Below are positions 51,875-60,530 of a DNA stretch of 64,000 bases, in pieces. Source of the stretch: an uncultured Lachnospiraceae bacterium (lineage in GTDB: Bacteria; Bacillota; Clostridia; Lachnospirales; Lachnospiraceae); contig CANRMA010000009.1 in the NCBI GenBank assembly GCA_947631625.1, forward strand, positions 1-64,000, given 5' to 3'. The notes under the pieces are model-generated. The model saw only the letters and a list, made by a program, of their open reading frames with translations. It made no database searches and was not told the origin of the DNA. The first letter of the stretch is position 1, and each line of letters begins with the position of its first letter. A program made the position numbers and the translations under genes.

Positions 51875-52468
51875 ATGAAAACGGCAAGTTTAAAAAATAT
51901 ACGCAAAGCCATGGAAAAAGAACTGAATTCCAAGCGTTATGAGCATACATTGTCGGTAGCCTATACTGCGGCCAACCTTGCAATGATCCATGAGGCCGAT
52001 GTTGAGAGCGCGCTGGTCGCAGGTATGCTTCATGACTGCGCCAAATGTATATCCGGAAAGAAACTGATCTCAATATGCCGGAAAAATTCAATTCCGGTAT
52101 CCGATGTGGAAATGGCTAATCCGTCAGCGCTTTTGCATGCTAAAGTCGGGGCTTATTACGCCGGGGAAAAATACGGGATCAGCGACAAAGATATCTTAAA
52201 CGCCATAAAATACCATACCACAGGACGGCCTGATATGAGCAAATTGGAAAAAATATTATACATAGCCGATTATATCGAACCCGGCAGGAAACATGCTTCC
52301 AACCTCGCCCGGATACGTGTGATGGCATATCAGAACCTGAATGGCACATTGTTAAAAATATTGGAAGATACTTTATCTTATCTGATGTCGGTGGACGGAC
52401 AGATAGATACAATGACTAAAAAAACTTATGAATTTTATAAAAATTTACATAAACCGATTGATAATTAA
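51875..52468 (+). CDS. yqeK: YqeK-type HD-domain Ap4A hydrolase (symmetrical)
   Basis: A 197-aa HD-domain protein; YqeK proteins hydrolyse diadenosine tetraphosphate to ADP. The metal motif HTLSVAYTA...GMLHDCAKC has the His and His-Asp pair, with IKYHTTGRPDMSKLEKILYIADYIEPGR downstream. It lies between nadD and rsfS, the conserved order. GAAAGGAAA precedes ATG. Confidence 0.9.
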   Translation: MKTASLKNIRKAMEKELNSKRYEHTLSVAYTAANLAMIHEADVESALVAGMLHDCAKCISGKKLISICRKNSIPVSDVEMANPSALLHAKVGAYYAGEKYGISDKDILNAIKYHTTGRPDMSKLEKILYIADYIEPGRKHASNLARIRVMAYQNLNGTLLKILEDTLSYLMSVDGQIDTMTKKTYEFYKNLHKPIDN

Positions 52469-52530
52469 AGATAATCATATGTGTAAAGCTAATTTCACAT
52501 AATGATGAAACAGATGGAAAGGAAGATCAT

Positions 52531-52878
52531 ATGACTTCAAAAGAACTTGCAAAACTTGCCATAGAAGCATTGGAAGATAAAAAAGCAGAAGATATTCAGG
52601 TAATTGATATCAGTGAAATATCAACAATAGCAGATTATTTTATAATAGCCACCGGAACCAACAAAAGCCAACTGCAGACCATGACGGACAATGTTGCCGA
52701 AGCGCTTGGGAAGGCCGGATATCCGGAAAAACATATAGAAGGATATCAGAACGCAAACTGGATACTAATGGATTTTCATGACATAATAGTGCATATATTT
52801 GATAAGGAAAACCGCCTGTTCTATGATCTTGAGCGGATATGGCGCGATGGGGTAATGGTGGATAAGGAAAGCCTGTAA
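52531..52878 (+). CDS. rsfS: Ribosomal silencing factor RsfS
   Basis: A 115-aa protein that binds L14 and blocks subunit joining when nutrients are short. Typical motifs are ISTIADYFIIATGTNKSQLQTM, GYQNANWILMDFHDIIVHIF and the YDLERIWRDG ending. It closes the obg-yhbY-nadD-yqeK-rsfS run before a strong terminator. Confidence 0.94.
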   Translation: MTSKELAKLAIEALEDKKAEDIQVIDISEISTIADYFIIATGTNKSQLQTMTDNVAEALGKAGYPEKHIEGYQNANWILMDFHDIIVHIFDKENRLFYDLERIWRDGVMVDKESL

Positions 52879-52883
52879 AAAAT

Positions 52884-52939
52884 AATAAAATGAATCCCAA
52901 CATTATATAGTTATCATATAAATGTTGGGATTCATCTTT
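52884..52939. terminator. Bidirectional terminator between rsfS and the DUF378 gene
   Basis: ATGAATCCCAACATT (52890-52904) and AATGTTGGGATTCAT (52921-52935) form a 15-bp perfect stem. On the minus strand it is followed by TTTTATTATTTTTT; on the plus strand by CTTTC. Confidence 0.88.
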
Positions 52940-52981
52940 CTGATCACTTTTAATACGAATTAGTTGACACTAACCTGTCGC

Positions 52982-53200
52982 TTATTGTGATTCTTTGGAA
53001 GTACCGCCGGCATACATATAGAAAGTGATAATATATAAACCTGCAAGACCTACCAATGCATAGATAATTCTGGAAAGCCATGACATATTACCAAAAATAA
53101 AGGCTACGAGGTCAAAACTGAAGAAACCTATCAGTCCCCAGTTAATTGCACCGATTATGGCAATAGTCAGGGCAAGACAATCCAATCCTTTATTATTCAT
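52982..53200 (-). CDS. DUF378 family small membrane protein
   Basis: A 72-aa protein with two or three short helices: LDCLALTIAIIGAINWGLIGFF, where AINWGL is the family signature, then SRIIYALVGLAGLYIITFYMY. The start is the ATG whose complement ends at 53200, with GGAGAGGGG seven bases before; the track's start is six codons longer. Function unknown. It is a single-gene unit. Confidence 0.85.
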   Translation of the reverse strand: MNNKGLDCLALTIAIIGAINWGLIGFFSFDLVAFIFGNMSWLSRIIYALVGLAGLYIITFYMYAGGTSKESQ

Positions 53201-53368
53201 GATCATTCCCCTCTCCATAAGAAATCTGAAAACCTGATTAAAACGGTTTTAGCTTATATGACAGAAGCTTTTTATATATATTTTCCTGACAACGGAATAT
53301 ATAATATAGTAATGTTTCTGTCATCATGTATTATTATCTCTTATAAAAAGGCGTATATACTGGAAAAA

Positions 53369-53986
53369 TTAGTGGTATAAACGGAACACTCCGAATACTT
53401 TCCCAAGAATACGGCAATCATCTACTATAATAGGTTCCATGTAATCGTTTTCGGGCTGCAGTCTTATGTGTCCGTTTTCTTTATAAAAAGTTTTAACGGT
53501 AGCCGAATCATCGATCAAAGCCACTACAGTGTCACCGTTATTGGCAGTATTGCAGCTGTTTACAAAAATCCGGTCTCCGTTATAAATTCCGACATTTACC
53601 ATTGAATCGCCTTTTACATTTAAAACAAAGGATTCTCCGCCCGGAACCATATCGGCCGGAACAGGAAAGTAGCTCTCAATATTGGATTCCGCCAGAATAG
53701 GAGTGCCTGCGGCTACACGTCCGATAACGGGAAGCGATACCATTTCGGTACGCACCATCTGAAAATTATCGTCACAGATCTCAATTGCGCGCGGTTTGGT
53801 AGGATCTCGTCTGATATATCCGTTTTTTTCCAATGTTTCAAGATGAGAGTGAACGGAAGAGGTCGATTTAAGTGAAACCGCTTCACATATTTCGCGAACT
53901 GACGGCGGATATCCTTTCTGCAGGATCTCCTCTTTAATGTAATCCAGAATTGCCTGTTGTTTCTTTGTTATTTTACCGTATCCCAT
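53369..53986 (-). CDS. lexA: SOS repressor LexA
   Basis: A 205-aa self-cleaving repressor. The N-terminal winged helix ([37 protein letters not shown]) is followed by the cleavage site Ala93-Gly94 in RVAAGTPI and the catalytic dyad Ser128 (GDSMVN) and Lys165 ([11 protein letters not shown]). It controls DNA-damage genes, itself and the divergent yneA-like gene: four SOS-box-like sequences lie in the shared 261-base intergenic region. A ribosome site GGAGG (read as CCTCC on the plus strand at 53992-53996) precedes its ATG. Confidence 0.95.
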   Translation of the reverse strand: MGYGKITKKQQAILDYIKEEILQKGYPPSVREICEAVSLKSTSSVHSHLETLEKNGYIRRDPTKPRAIEICDDNFQMVRTEMVSLPVIGRVAAGTPILAESNIESYFPVPADMVPGGESFVLNVKGDSMVNVGIYNGDRIFVNSCNTANNGDTVVALIDDSATVKTFYKENGHIRLQPENDYMEPIIVDDCRILGKVFGVFRLYH

Positions 53987-54068
53987 ATAATCCTCCTTTA
54001 TTCGGGTTTAAGAAATAAAATAGGAATTAAATAATTCCAAATATACAGTTTCTTGTGGTTATAGATAA

Positions 54069-54097
54069 ATCATAACACAAGATTATAAAAAAAGCAA
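54069..54097 (-). promoter_or_regulatory. lexA promoter
   Basis: On the minus strand TTGCTT (54092-54097), 17 bases, TATGAT (54069-54074). SOS box 1 lies ten bases upstream of this -35. Confidence 0.65.
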
Positions 54098-54107
54098 ACA
54101 TATATTC

Positions 54108-54121
54108 AGAATATTTGTTCG
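54108..54121. promoter_or_regulatory. SOS (LexA) box 1
   Basis: AGAATATTTGTTCG compared with the Gram-positive CGAAC-N4-GTTCG consensus: one full half-site and a partial left half. It is nearest lexA. Confidence 0.55.
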
Positions 54122-54139
54122 ATTTTTCTATAAAAAGTA

Positions 54140-54168
54140 TTGACTTTCGAAAATATGTTCGATATAAT
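54140..54168 (+). promoter_or_regulatory. Promoter of the yneA-like gene
   Basis: TTGACT (54140-54145), 17 bases, TATAAT (54163-54168). SOS box 2 fills most of the spacer, so bound LexA would exclude RNA polymerase. Confidence 0.82.
54148..54161. promoter_or_regulatory. SOS (LexA) box 2, inside the promoter spacer
   Basis: CGAAAATATGTTCG differs from CGAAC-N4-GTTCG at one base. Confidence 0.85.
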
Positions 54169-54179
54169 AATCTCATATC

Positions 54180-54193
54180 AGAACAGACGTTCG
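54180..54193. promoter_or_regulatory. SOS (LexA) box 3
   Basis: AGAACAGACGTTCG differs from the consensus at one base and lies at about +5 to +18 of the predicted yneA-like transcript. Confidence 0.82.
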
Positions 54194-54206
54194 CAACACT
54201 TGTTCG
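54193..54206. promoter_or_regulatory. SOS (LexA) box 4, abutting box 3
   Basis: GCAACACTTGTTCG keeps AAC-N4-GTTCG and differs at the two left bases. It shares one base with box 3, so the pair could bind two dimers cooperatively. Confidence 0.55.
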
Positions 54207-54247
54207 GATAAATGGTTGATTTTATATACAGGCAGGGAGGAATATAT

Positions 54248-54640
54248 ATGAACGGCAATACTTATTATAATTATGAATTGACAAGAAATGAAAGACGCAT
54301 ACGGAATAACAGGATCAGGCGTCAGCGGGAGCTTCGCAGGAATGTAATGCTTACTGTAATGACGATATGTTTTATAATAACCTTTTCAATCAGTCTTAAC
54401 GGTTTCTTGTCCAATGCTAAAGGAAGCAGTGGGAGAGAAGTGCATAAGTGCTATAAGAGTATTACTATTTCTAACGGGGATTCTTTATGGTCTATTGCAA
54501 AAGATAACATGGATGAAGAGCAATATCCCTCAATATATTCATATATTAAAGAAGTAAAACAGATAAATTCCCTGCATACAAATTCCATAAATTACGGGGA
54601 ATGCCTTATAATACCTTATTATACGCATAACTACAAATAA
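54248..54640 (+). CDS. YneA-like SOS-induced LysM protein (cell division suppressor candidate)
   Basis: A 130-aa protein from ATG 54248 (GGGAGG seven bases upstream; the track's start is 12 codons longer). A very basic N-terminus (ERRIRNNRIRRQRELRRN), one membrane helix (VMLTVMTICFIITFSISLNGFL) and an external LysM domain (ITISNGDSLWSIAKDNM...EVKQINSL...GECLIIPYY). This architecture and the divergent position to lexA match YneA of Bacillus, which blocks division during the SOS response. Four LexA boxes support damage-inducible expression. The low identity expected for YneA leaves some doubt. Confidence 0.82.
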   Translation: MNGNTYYNYELTRNERRIRNNRIRRQRELRRNVMLTVMTICFIITFSISLNGFLSNAKGSSGREVHKCYKSITISNGDSLWSIAKDNMDEEQYPSIYSYIKEVKQINSLHTNSINYGECLIIPYYTHNYK

Positions 54641-54966
54641 TAAATTTTGCACTTTCAATAATTATTCAGTATTCTTCTCTCATACGAAGTGAAGCATATA
54701 AAAGAATAAATGCGGATTTATTACCCCAACACCATAGTAAACTATATCTAAAAAAATACAGCAGTTGTTTTTTATAATTTATTAATATATAATAGTAGAT
54801 AAGCAGTCAGATAACCAATAAACATATATTTGTTGTTTGATCAACGGAATATTCTTATATTATATATTATTATATATGTTTATGTTGCAATATATGTGTT
54901 TTATGACTGCAGTGTTAAGTCAAAGTTTTAATCTTAAATTTATGAATGATGTAGGGGGTTTGAAAA
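54641..54966. other. AT-rich intergenic region before the chemoreceptor
   Basis: These 326 bases hold no ORF I trust. A possible promoter for the chemoreceptor is TTGTTT (54833-54838), 17 bases, TATATT (54856-54861). No clear terminator for the yneA-like gene is visible. The GTAGGGGG ribosome site is just before the TTG start. Confidence 0.4.
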
Positions 54967-56331
54967 TTGAAAAAGTATGTAAGTTTTAAAATTATGATTC
55001 CTTTGATTTTGGTATTTATTTTGACTATTACAGTCAATATGTCTACCACCTCGTGTCTGCAGTCTGCAAGAAATGTTTTTGAAAATATTTTGTCCTCGTC
55101 AGAGGTATCTGCGGAAATAACTGATATCGCAAACAACAATGTCAGCCTTATTTCGTCTGAATTATCCCGAAACGGCATAATTTCATCTTTACAGCTTTTA
55201 TTAGTCATCGTAACAATAGTTATTACATATGTAAGCTTTGTTAAGCCGTTAAGAGATACGGAAAAGCAGCTTAGTATATTAATAAAGAATCTGGAAAATG
55301 AAAGCGGAGACTTAAATGAACGTATAATAAGCAAAAAAGAAGATGAGATAGGCAGACTGATATTTGGCATTAATCTCTTTTTAAACAAACTCCAGACAAT
55401 AATGAAGGATTTTAAATCACATTCCATTGCGTTGGATGAATCTTCAGGTAAAATTGTTTCCAAAATATCGGATTCGTCAAAAGAAATGAGTTCAGTATCG
55501 GCATCTGCAGAAGAACTTCACAATGATATGCAGGATATTTTACGGATAATTGAAAATATTAATTCAGATATAGAATTATTAAATAACAGTAGTGATGTCA
55601 TATCAAATTCAACTGTTTCAGGTAAATCTTATGCGGCTGAGATGAAGGAACGCGCCAATGAAATTAAGGAACTTGCAACCAACAGTAAATCAGAATCTGA
55701 AAAGATCACCTCATCATTAGAAGATGTTTTGCGAAGTTCTATGGAAAGCAGCAAGAGTGTAAATGCAATTCAAAGCCTTACTGATGAAATTCTTTCAATA
55801 GCCAGTCAGACCAATCTGCTCGCGCTTAATGCCTCTATTGAAGCTGCAAGGGCCGGCGAGGCCGGTAAGGGCTTCGCAGTCGTAGCCGATGAAATAAGGG
55901 CATTGGCGGATAACAGCCGTAATACCGCGAACAGTATACAACAGATAAGCAATGATGTTGTTTCCTGTGTTGAAAACATGTCTGATTCATCCAACAGGCT
56001 TTTGGAATTTGTTAATACCAATGTGCTTAACGATTATGACAAGTTTGTGACTGCTTCAATGAAATACTTAAGTGATGCGGATGCTGTTGAAGAAATGATG
56101 ATCGAGTTTAATCATAAATCTTCGGAATTAAATTCAGTTTCTGCCAATATTAATTCAGGTATTTCCAAGATTTCAAAGGCAATTGACTATGAAAATGATA
56201 AAGTTTCCGGATTAACTAATGTCATGCAGGACTTATCTTCAAATATGAATGAGATTCAGGATTTCACAGCCATAAACGATGAAGTCTCGAATAATTTAAA
56301 GAAGGAAATAGCCAAGTTTAAGGCTATCTAG
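54967..56331 (+). CDS. Methyl-accepting chemotaxis protein
   Basis: A 454-aa receptor starting at TTG 54967 behind AGGGGG. Two membrane helices ([17 protein letters not shown] and [18 protein letters not shown]) enclose a very short outside segment of about 45 residues, so there is no normal ligand-binding domain. A HAMP-like linker ([27 protein letters not shown]) leads to the signalling domain with the hairpin tip [31 protein letters not shown]. The receptor may sense membrane or internal state. No other chemotaxis gene is in the window. Confidence 0.9.
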   Translation: MKKYVSFKIMIPLILVFILTITVNMSTTSCLQSARNVFENILSSSEVSAEITDIANNNVSLISSELSRNGIISSLQLLLVIVTIVITYVSFVKPLRDTEKQLSILIKNLENESGDLNERIISKKEDEIGRLIFGINLFLNKLQTIMKDFKSHSIALDESSGKIVSKISDSSKEMSSVSASAEELHNDMQDILRIIENINSDIELLNNSSDVISNSTVSGKSYAAEMKERANEIKELATNSKSESEKITSSLEDVLRSSMESSKSVNAIQSLTDEILSIASQTNLLALNASIEAARAGEAGKGFAVVADEIRALADNSRNTANSIQQISNDVVSCVENMSDSSNRLLEFVNTNVLNDYDKFVTASMKYLSDADAVEEMMIEFNHKSSELNSVSANINSGISKISKAIDYENDKVSGLTNVMQDLSSNMNEIQDFTAINDEVSNNLKKEIAKFKAI

Positions 56332-56464
56332 AACTATTCGCAAAATCCGTGTTTAACGAATAGTTGGCCCGGGTAAATAGGGGGTATAGAAATAATCAAC
56401 AGGGCTTGCCTTGAATGGTTTTACAAATTTAATCATATATAAGTTACATATATAAGTTACAAAA

Positions 56465-56512
56465 AACTCCCATATATAGAGCTTTTTTAAAACCCTCTAT
56501 ATAATGGGAGTT
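56465..56512. terminator. Bidirectional terminator after the chemoreceptor
   Basis: AACTCCCATATATAGAG pairs with CTCTATATAATGGGAGTT (one bulged base); TTTTTTAAAA is in the loop. It lies between the convergent chemoreceptor and methyltransferase genes. Confidence 0.75.
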
Positions 56513-56561
56513 ACAAACTTAATGTTTTTGATCATTTGCTGCCTTAAGATTTTATTTTATA

Positions 56562-57386
56562 TCATACAATAAATCCGGCCTTTTTAAATACATATTGATT
56601 GCAGCCGTGACCGCCGCCTGCAGTATAAAGTTTTTCCAATAAGTACCCTTTATTATGGAAAAAATCAAATATATCTTCCGGTTTTGCAACCTCAAACGGA
56701 TAACCGCCTACCCAGTCAATTACGTCATATTTGGGGGACATTCCGCGTTGCTTTATATAATTTTTCCAGGTATTGAACGGTTTGCCTTTTAATAAATCCT
56801 TTATGGTTGTCGGTCCCCATAATCTCAGAAAGCATGGATACAAAACAAAGCCACGAAGCGCTTTGGGACAATCATTATACGTTTTTTTAATCTTTTTCCA
56901 AATTTTGCTTGCCTGTCCCTGATCGTTATATATTGATATAAACAAAATTCCATTTTCATCAACCATATTATTGGCATTATTAAGTGCCTGATACATATTT
57001 CCGGTATGATGCAGTACACCCCATGAATAAACTACATCAAATTTTCCCAATCCGGATAAATAATCATAATCCAGAGCATCTCCTCGTTCAATCTGCCAGT
57101 TTTCATCATTCTTATAGAACATATTTTTTAAATATCTGGTACAATTTACGCTGTTTTCATCATAATCAAAAGAAAATACGTTCGCGCCCATATTTCTGGC
57201 TGCAAGGCTGAACAGTCCGCTTCCCGAACCTATATCCAGAAACTTTTTGCCTTCAAGAGTATTTGTACCCAACCAGTCCTGTAATGATTTTTCTGCCTCA
57301 TTTATTTGCTCATTTGTAAGGTTATTTAGAAATTGCTGCCAGTTTTTACCGAACTCAAATCTTTTATCTGAATTTTTATCAAACAC
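56562..57386 (-). CDS. Class I SAM-dependent methyltransferase
   Basis: A 274-aa protein with SAM motif I FLDIGSGSGLFSLAARN, motif II acidic VFSFDYDENSV, and post-motif FDVVYSWGVLHHTGNM as in UbiE/type-11 enzymes. The C-terminal GGYPFEVAKPEDIFDFF and GGGHGCNQYVF are often found in methyltransferases of surface polysaccharide clusters, though no such cluster is nearby. Substrate unknown. It seems to be a single-gene unit between two terminator-like or AT-rich gaps. Confidence 0.82.
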   Translation of the reverse strand: MFDKNSDKRFEFGKNWQQFLNNLTNEQINEAEKSLQDWLGTNTLEGKKFLDIGSGSGLFSLAARNMGANVFSFDYDENSVNCTRYLKNMFYKNDENWQIERGDALDYDYLSGLGKFDVVYSWGVLHHTGNMYQALNNANNMVDENGILFISIYNDQGQASKIWKKIKKTYNDCPKALRGFVLYPCFLRLWGPTTIKDLLKGKPFNTWKNYIKQRGMSPKYDVIDWVGGYPFEVAKPEDIFDFFHNKGYLLEKLYTAGGGHGCNQYVFKKAGFIV

Positions 57387-57504
57387 ATCTGTGTACCTCC
57401 CATATATAATAATAAATCTGATTTACATCCGACTATTTATTATTATTTTTTGGGAAATTTAATATTTTATTCCACAAAATAAAAACTATATATCCTGGTC
57501 TTAT

Positions 57505-57756
57505 TTATCTTTTTTCACGGTAATCTTCGGAACTGTTATATTTTGTAACATAATTTTTATAAGGATTGCTTATATATTTATCATCTGAAATTTCAGGTTG
57601 GGATTTTTTAACTCCGTTTAAATGCTTATATGAATTATTAAAATCCCTTATAGAATCAATATTATTGGTTTTTTCTTTACTTTTCTTTATTTTTACATAA
57701 ATATAGATATATACAATTACCAGAAATATACCGATCAGAACAAATACACCATTCAT
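57505..57756 (-). CDS. Small single-span membrane protein, 83 aa
   Basis: Starts at the ATG whose complement ends at 57756 (MNGVFVLIGIFLVIVYIYIYV), with GGCAGGGA six bases before; the track's longer form overlaps dtd. One membrane helix is followed by a polar Lys/Asn/Ser-rich tail (KIKKSKEKTNNID). It follows dtd by 34 bases on the same strand. Function unknown. Confidence 0.6.
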   Translation of the reverse strand: MNGVFVLIGIFLVIVYIYIYVKIKKSKEKTNNIDSIRDFNNSYKHLNGVKKSQPEISDDKYISNPYKNYVTKYNSSEDYREKR

Positions 57757-57790
57757 AAACATTCCCTGCCGCGAATTTTTATTATGATAT

Positions 57791-58237
57791 TTATAACTCA
57801 TCAGAATCCAACATGATCGTAAACGGTCCGTCGTTAATGAGTGCAACCTTCATGTCCGCGCCAAATTCACCATGTTCAACGTCAGTGATTGTTTCACGGC
57901 ATTTTTCTATTATATATTCATAAAGCTCATTGGCCATATCAGGACTGCCTGCATTTATGAACGACGGACGATTACCATGTTTACAGTCTGCATATAATGT
58001 AAATTGTGAAATAATTAACAATCCTCCGTTTACCGATGTCAGGTTTAGGTTAGTTTTGCCTGCCTCATCCTGAAAAATACGCAGATTTAATAGTTTACGC
58101 ACCATTTTATCCGCAATTTCTTTCGTATCGGACTGATTTATTCCAACAAACACCAAAAAGCCTTTTTTAATACTGCCAATTATCTTGGAATCAACGCTCA
58201 CGTTAGCTTCCTGAACGCATTGAATAAGAAATTTCAT
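57791..58237 (-). CDS. dtd: D-aminoacyl-tRNA deacylase
   Basis: A 148-aa enzyme that frees D-amino acids from tRNA. The hallmark [17 protein letters not shown] and C-terminal [11 protein letters not shown] (the Gly-Pro motif, here with Phe for the common Val) are present. Length is normal. It lies 18 bases after the AI-2E-type permease on the minus strand, likely co-transcribed. Confidence 0.94.
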   Translation of the reverse strand: MKFLIQCVQEANVSVDSKIIGSIKKGFLVFVGINQSDTKEIADKMVRKLLNLRIFQDEAGKTNLNLTSVNGGLLIISQFTLYADCKHGNRPSFINAGSPDMANELYEYIIEKCRETITDVEHGEFGADMKVALINDGPFTIMLDSDEL

Positions 58238-58255
58238 ATTTTAAATGTCCTTTAT

Positions 58256-59575
58256 TTATTTTCCTTTTTCGCCGCTCTCTTGCGTTTTGGTCTTATTTTC
58301 TGCGCCTGCGGCGGATTTGCGCTTCTTTTTCACAGGCACGTACTCGGTAAAGGTCTTATCCTCTCCTATTGAGCCGACCAGTAAATACGGCGTGGTATCC
58401 GTCGGCAGGTCTTTCCCCTTAAGAAGCTTGCTTACAACAGCTCTGAACGCCGCATAGAACACTGCAAAGATCGGAACGCCCACAAACATACCCAGTATTC
58501 CGAATATGCCGCCGAAAACCGTGATTGCAAATATGACCCAGAATCCGGACAGACCGGTGGAATCGCCGAGTATCTTAGGCCCGAGTATATTTCCGTCAAA
58601 CTGCTGTATTATAAGTATCAGGATGATAAAATACAGGCACTGTATAGGATTTACCATAAGTATAAGCAGCGCACAGGGAATGCCTCCGAGCCATGGACCA
58701 AAAAACGGAATGATATTGGTGACGCCCACTACCACGCTGACAAGTATTGCGTAAGGAGTGCCTATTATACTGGTGCATACAAAGCAGATAACGCCTATTA
58801 TAGCGGAATCTATTATTTTTCCGATGATAAAGCCGCTGAATGTGGAATGTATAAATCTTACATTCGATATGGTCTGATTGGCCGTCGGAATGTCCAAAAA
58901 GGCATAAACAAGCTTTTTGGCCTGTCCGGCAAAGGTCTCCTTACTGCCTAATATATAAATGGATATGATAAAACCTATTATAAGGTTCCACATTGCCTTA
59001 AAAAATCCGATGACGCTCATGGACAGCGTCTTTATAAGGTCATTTATCTTTGGCAATACGTTGCTGTTTAAAAATCTGTTCAGCATAGTTGAATATTTAT
59101 TTAATAATTCATTGACTACGCTTTCCAGATCCGGATTGTTCTCAAGTATCTTAGTAACCCATGCCGTAAGGTTGTTTACATAAGTCGGGAACTGTTGTAT
59201 AATGCTTTGGATACTTCTTATCAGTTCCGGGATTATCATTGCGAAAAATTCATACAGTATAATAAGTATGATCACAATCGTTAGTAAGATAGAGATCATA
59301 CGGATTCTTTTTTTGCTTTTTGAGTCAATAGGTATCTTGGCTTTTACATAAATAGGCTTTATGATCTTACGTTCTATAGTATTTAATATAGGCGTTATCA
59401 GATATGCCAACGCAAGTCCGTCTATGATCGGCATTGATACTGTTATAACAGAATGCAGCACGCTCGAGAGGCTGTCGCTGTGAAAAAGAATATAATAGAA
59501 CAGAATTCCTCCCATAACAACAAAAAGCGCCGTTAAGCCCCAGTAAAAGTATTTTTTGTTAAAATGAAATTTCAT
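58256..59575 (-). CDS. AI-2E family transporter (PerM/YdiK-like)
   Basis: A 439-aa polytopic protein with about eight helices. The family signature is in the second half: TSIIGTPYAILVSVVVGVTNIIPFFGPWLGGIP and the QQFDGNILGPKILGDSTGLSGFWVIFAI run. Family members have been linked to autoinducer-2 export or Na/H exchange, so the name does not fix the substrate. The C-terminus is a short basic cytoplasmic tail. AGGAG precedes the ATG. Confidence 0.88.
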   Translation of the reverse strand: MKFHFNKKYFYWGLTALFVVMGGILFYYILFHSDSLSSVLHSVITVSMPIIDGLALAYLITPILNTIERKIIKPIYVKAKIPIDSKSKKRIRMISILLTIVIILIILYEFFAMIIPELIRSIQSIIQQFPTYVNNLTAWVTKILENNPDLESVVNELLNKYSTMLNRFLNSNVLPKINDLIKTLSMSVIGFFKAMWNLIIGFIISIYILGSKETFAGQAKKLVYAFLDIPTANQTISNVRFIHSTFSGFIIGKIIDSAIIGVICFVCTSIIGTPYAILVSVVVGVTNIIPFFGPWLGGIPCALLILMVNPIQCLYFIILILIIQQFDGNILGPKILGDSTGLSGFWVIFAITVFGGIFGILGMFVGVPIFAVFYAAFRAVVSKLLKGKDLPTDTTPYLLVGSIGEDKTFTEYVPVKKKRKSAAGAENKTKTQESGEKGK

Positions 59576-59616
59576 AACAGATAAGCTCCTGACTTATTAT
59601 TTATGATCATTTTATT

Positions 59617-59675
59617 ATTATATTAGAAAATTATCTAATTTGCAATTGCCTATTTAATAATTAAACTAGTATAAT
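59617..59675. promoter_or_regulatory. Back-to-back promoters of the AI-2E-type gene and ttcA
   Basis: Minus strand: TTGCAA (59640-59645), 17 bases, TATAAT (59617-59622). Plus strand: TTGCCT (59646-59651), 18 bases, TATAAT (59670-59675). The two -35 hexamers are adjacent within TTTGCAATTGCCTA (59639-59652), identical to the end of element A, so the site may be an element relic. Confidence 0.65.
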
Positions 59676-59739
59676 GATAAGTAGTCGTTATTATTTAAAA
59701 AATTAAACGGAAAGACATTTTTTACGAGGATATTTCACT

Positions 59740-60471
59740 ATGAAACTACAGCAGGTATTAAGTCTTACACGAAGGGCGATAGATGATTATAATATGATCG
59801 AAGATGGCGACAAGATAGCCGTCGGCGTTTCGGGCGGCAAAGACAGCCTTACTCTTCTGCAGGCGCTTAAGAGTCTGCAGCGCTTTTACCCTAAGAAGTT
59901 CTCATTATGCGCGATTACCATAGACTTAGGGTTTGAAAATTTAAACCTTGATAAGATAACTGAATTTTGTAAAAACATAGATGTACCTTACCATATTATA
60001 AAAACAGATATAGCGCAGATCGTGTTTGATGACCGTAAGGAAAGCAATCCCTGTTCTTTGTGCGCCAAGATGCGTAAAGGCGTGCTAAATACCGCCATAA
60101 AAGAATTGGGCTGTAATAAGGTCGCTTATGCGCATCATAAAGATGATGTTGTTGAGACCATGATGCTGTCGCTTATTTACGAGGGGCGTTTTCACACGTT
60201 CAGTCCCGTTACATATTTAGACCGGATGAAGGTTACGGTTATAAGGCCTCTCATTTATATGCGTGAAGCCGATGTGACAGGCTTTGTAAATAAATACAAC
60301 ATACCTGTCGTTAAGAGCCCCTGCCCTGCCGACGGACACACCAAACGCGAATATGTTAAGATACTTTTACAGGATATCAATAAAGAAACTCCCGGCGTAA
60401 AAGAACGTATGTTCACTGCCATCTGTAACAACATGCCTCAATGGCGGAAAGAATTCAGGCAAACTATATAA
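59740..60471 (+). CDS. ttcA: TtcA-family tRNA 2-thiocytidine synthetase (PP-loop)
   Basis: A 243-aa ATP-pyrophosphatase. The PP-loop SGGKDS is at 31-36. Cys105 and Cys108 in PCSLCAKMRKG, with a further Cys in KSPCPADGHTKRE, fit the iron-sulfur cluster ligands of TtcA, which thiolates C32 of tRNA. YAHHKDDVVETMMLSL is a family motif. It is slightly shorter than E. coli TtcA. Assignment between TtcA and close paralogues is by these motifs. Confidence 0.85.
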   Translation: MKLQQVLSLTRRAIDDYNMIEDGDKIAVGVSGGKDSLTLLQALKSLQRFYPKKFSLCAITIDLGFENLNLDKITEFCKNIDVPYHIIKTDIAQIVFDDRKESNPCSLCAKMRKGVLNTAIKELGCNKVAYAHHKDDVVETMMLSLIYEGRFHTFSPVTYLDRMKVTVIRPLIYMREADVTGFVNKYNIPVVKSPCPADGHTKREYVKILLQDINKETPGVKERMFTAICNNMPQWRKEFRQTI

Positions 60472-60530
60472 AATAATATATATAATTAAGAATCGAAAAG
60501 CTCTTACTTAAGAAAGGATTACATAATTAT

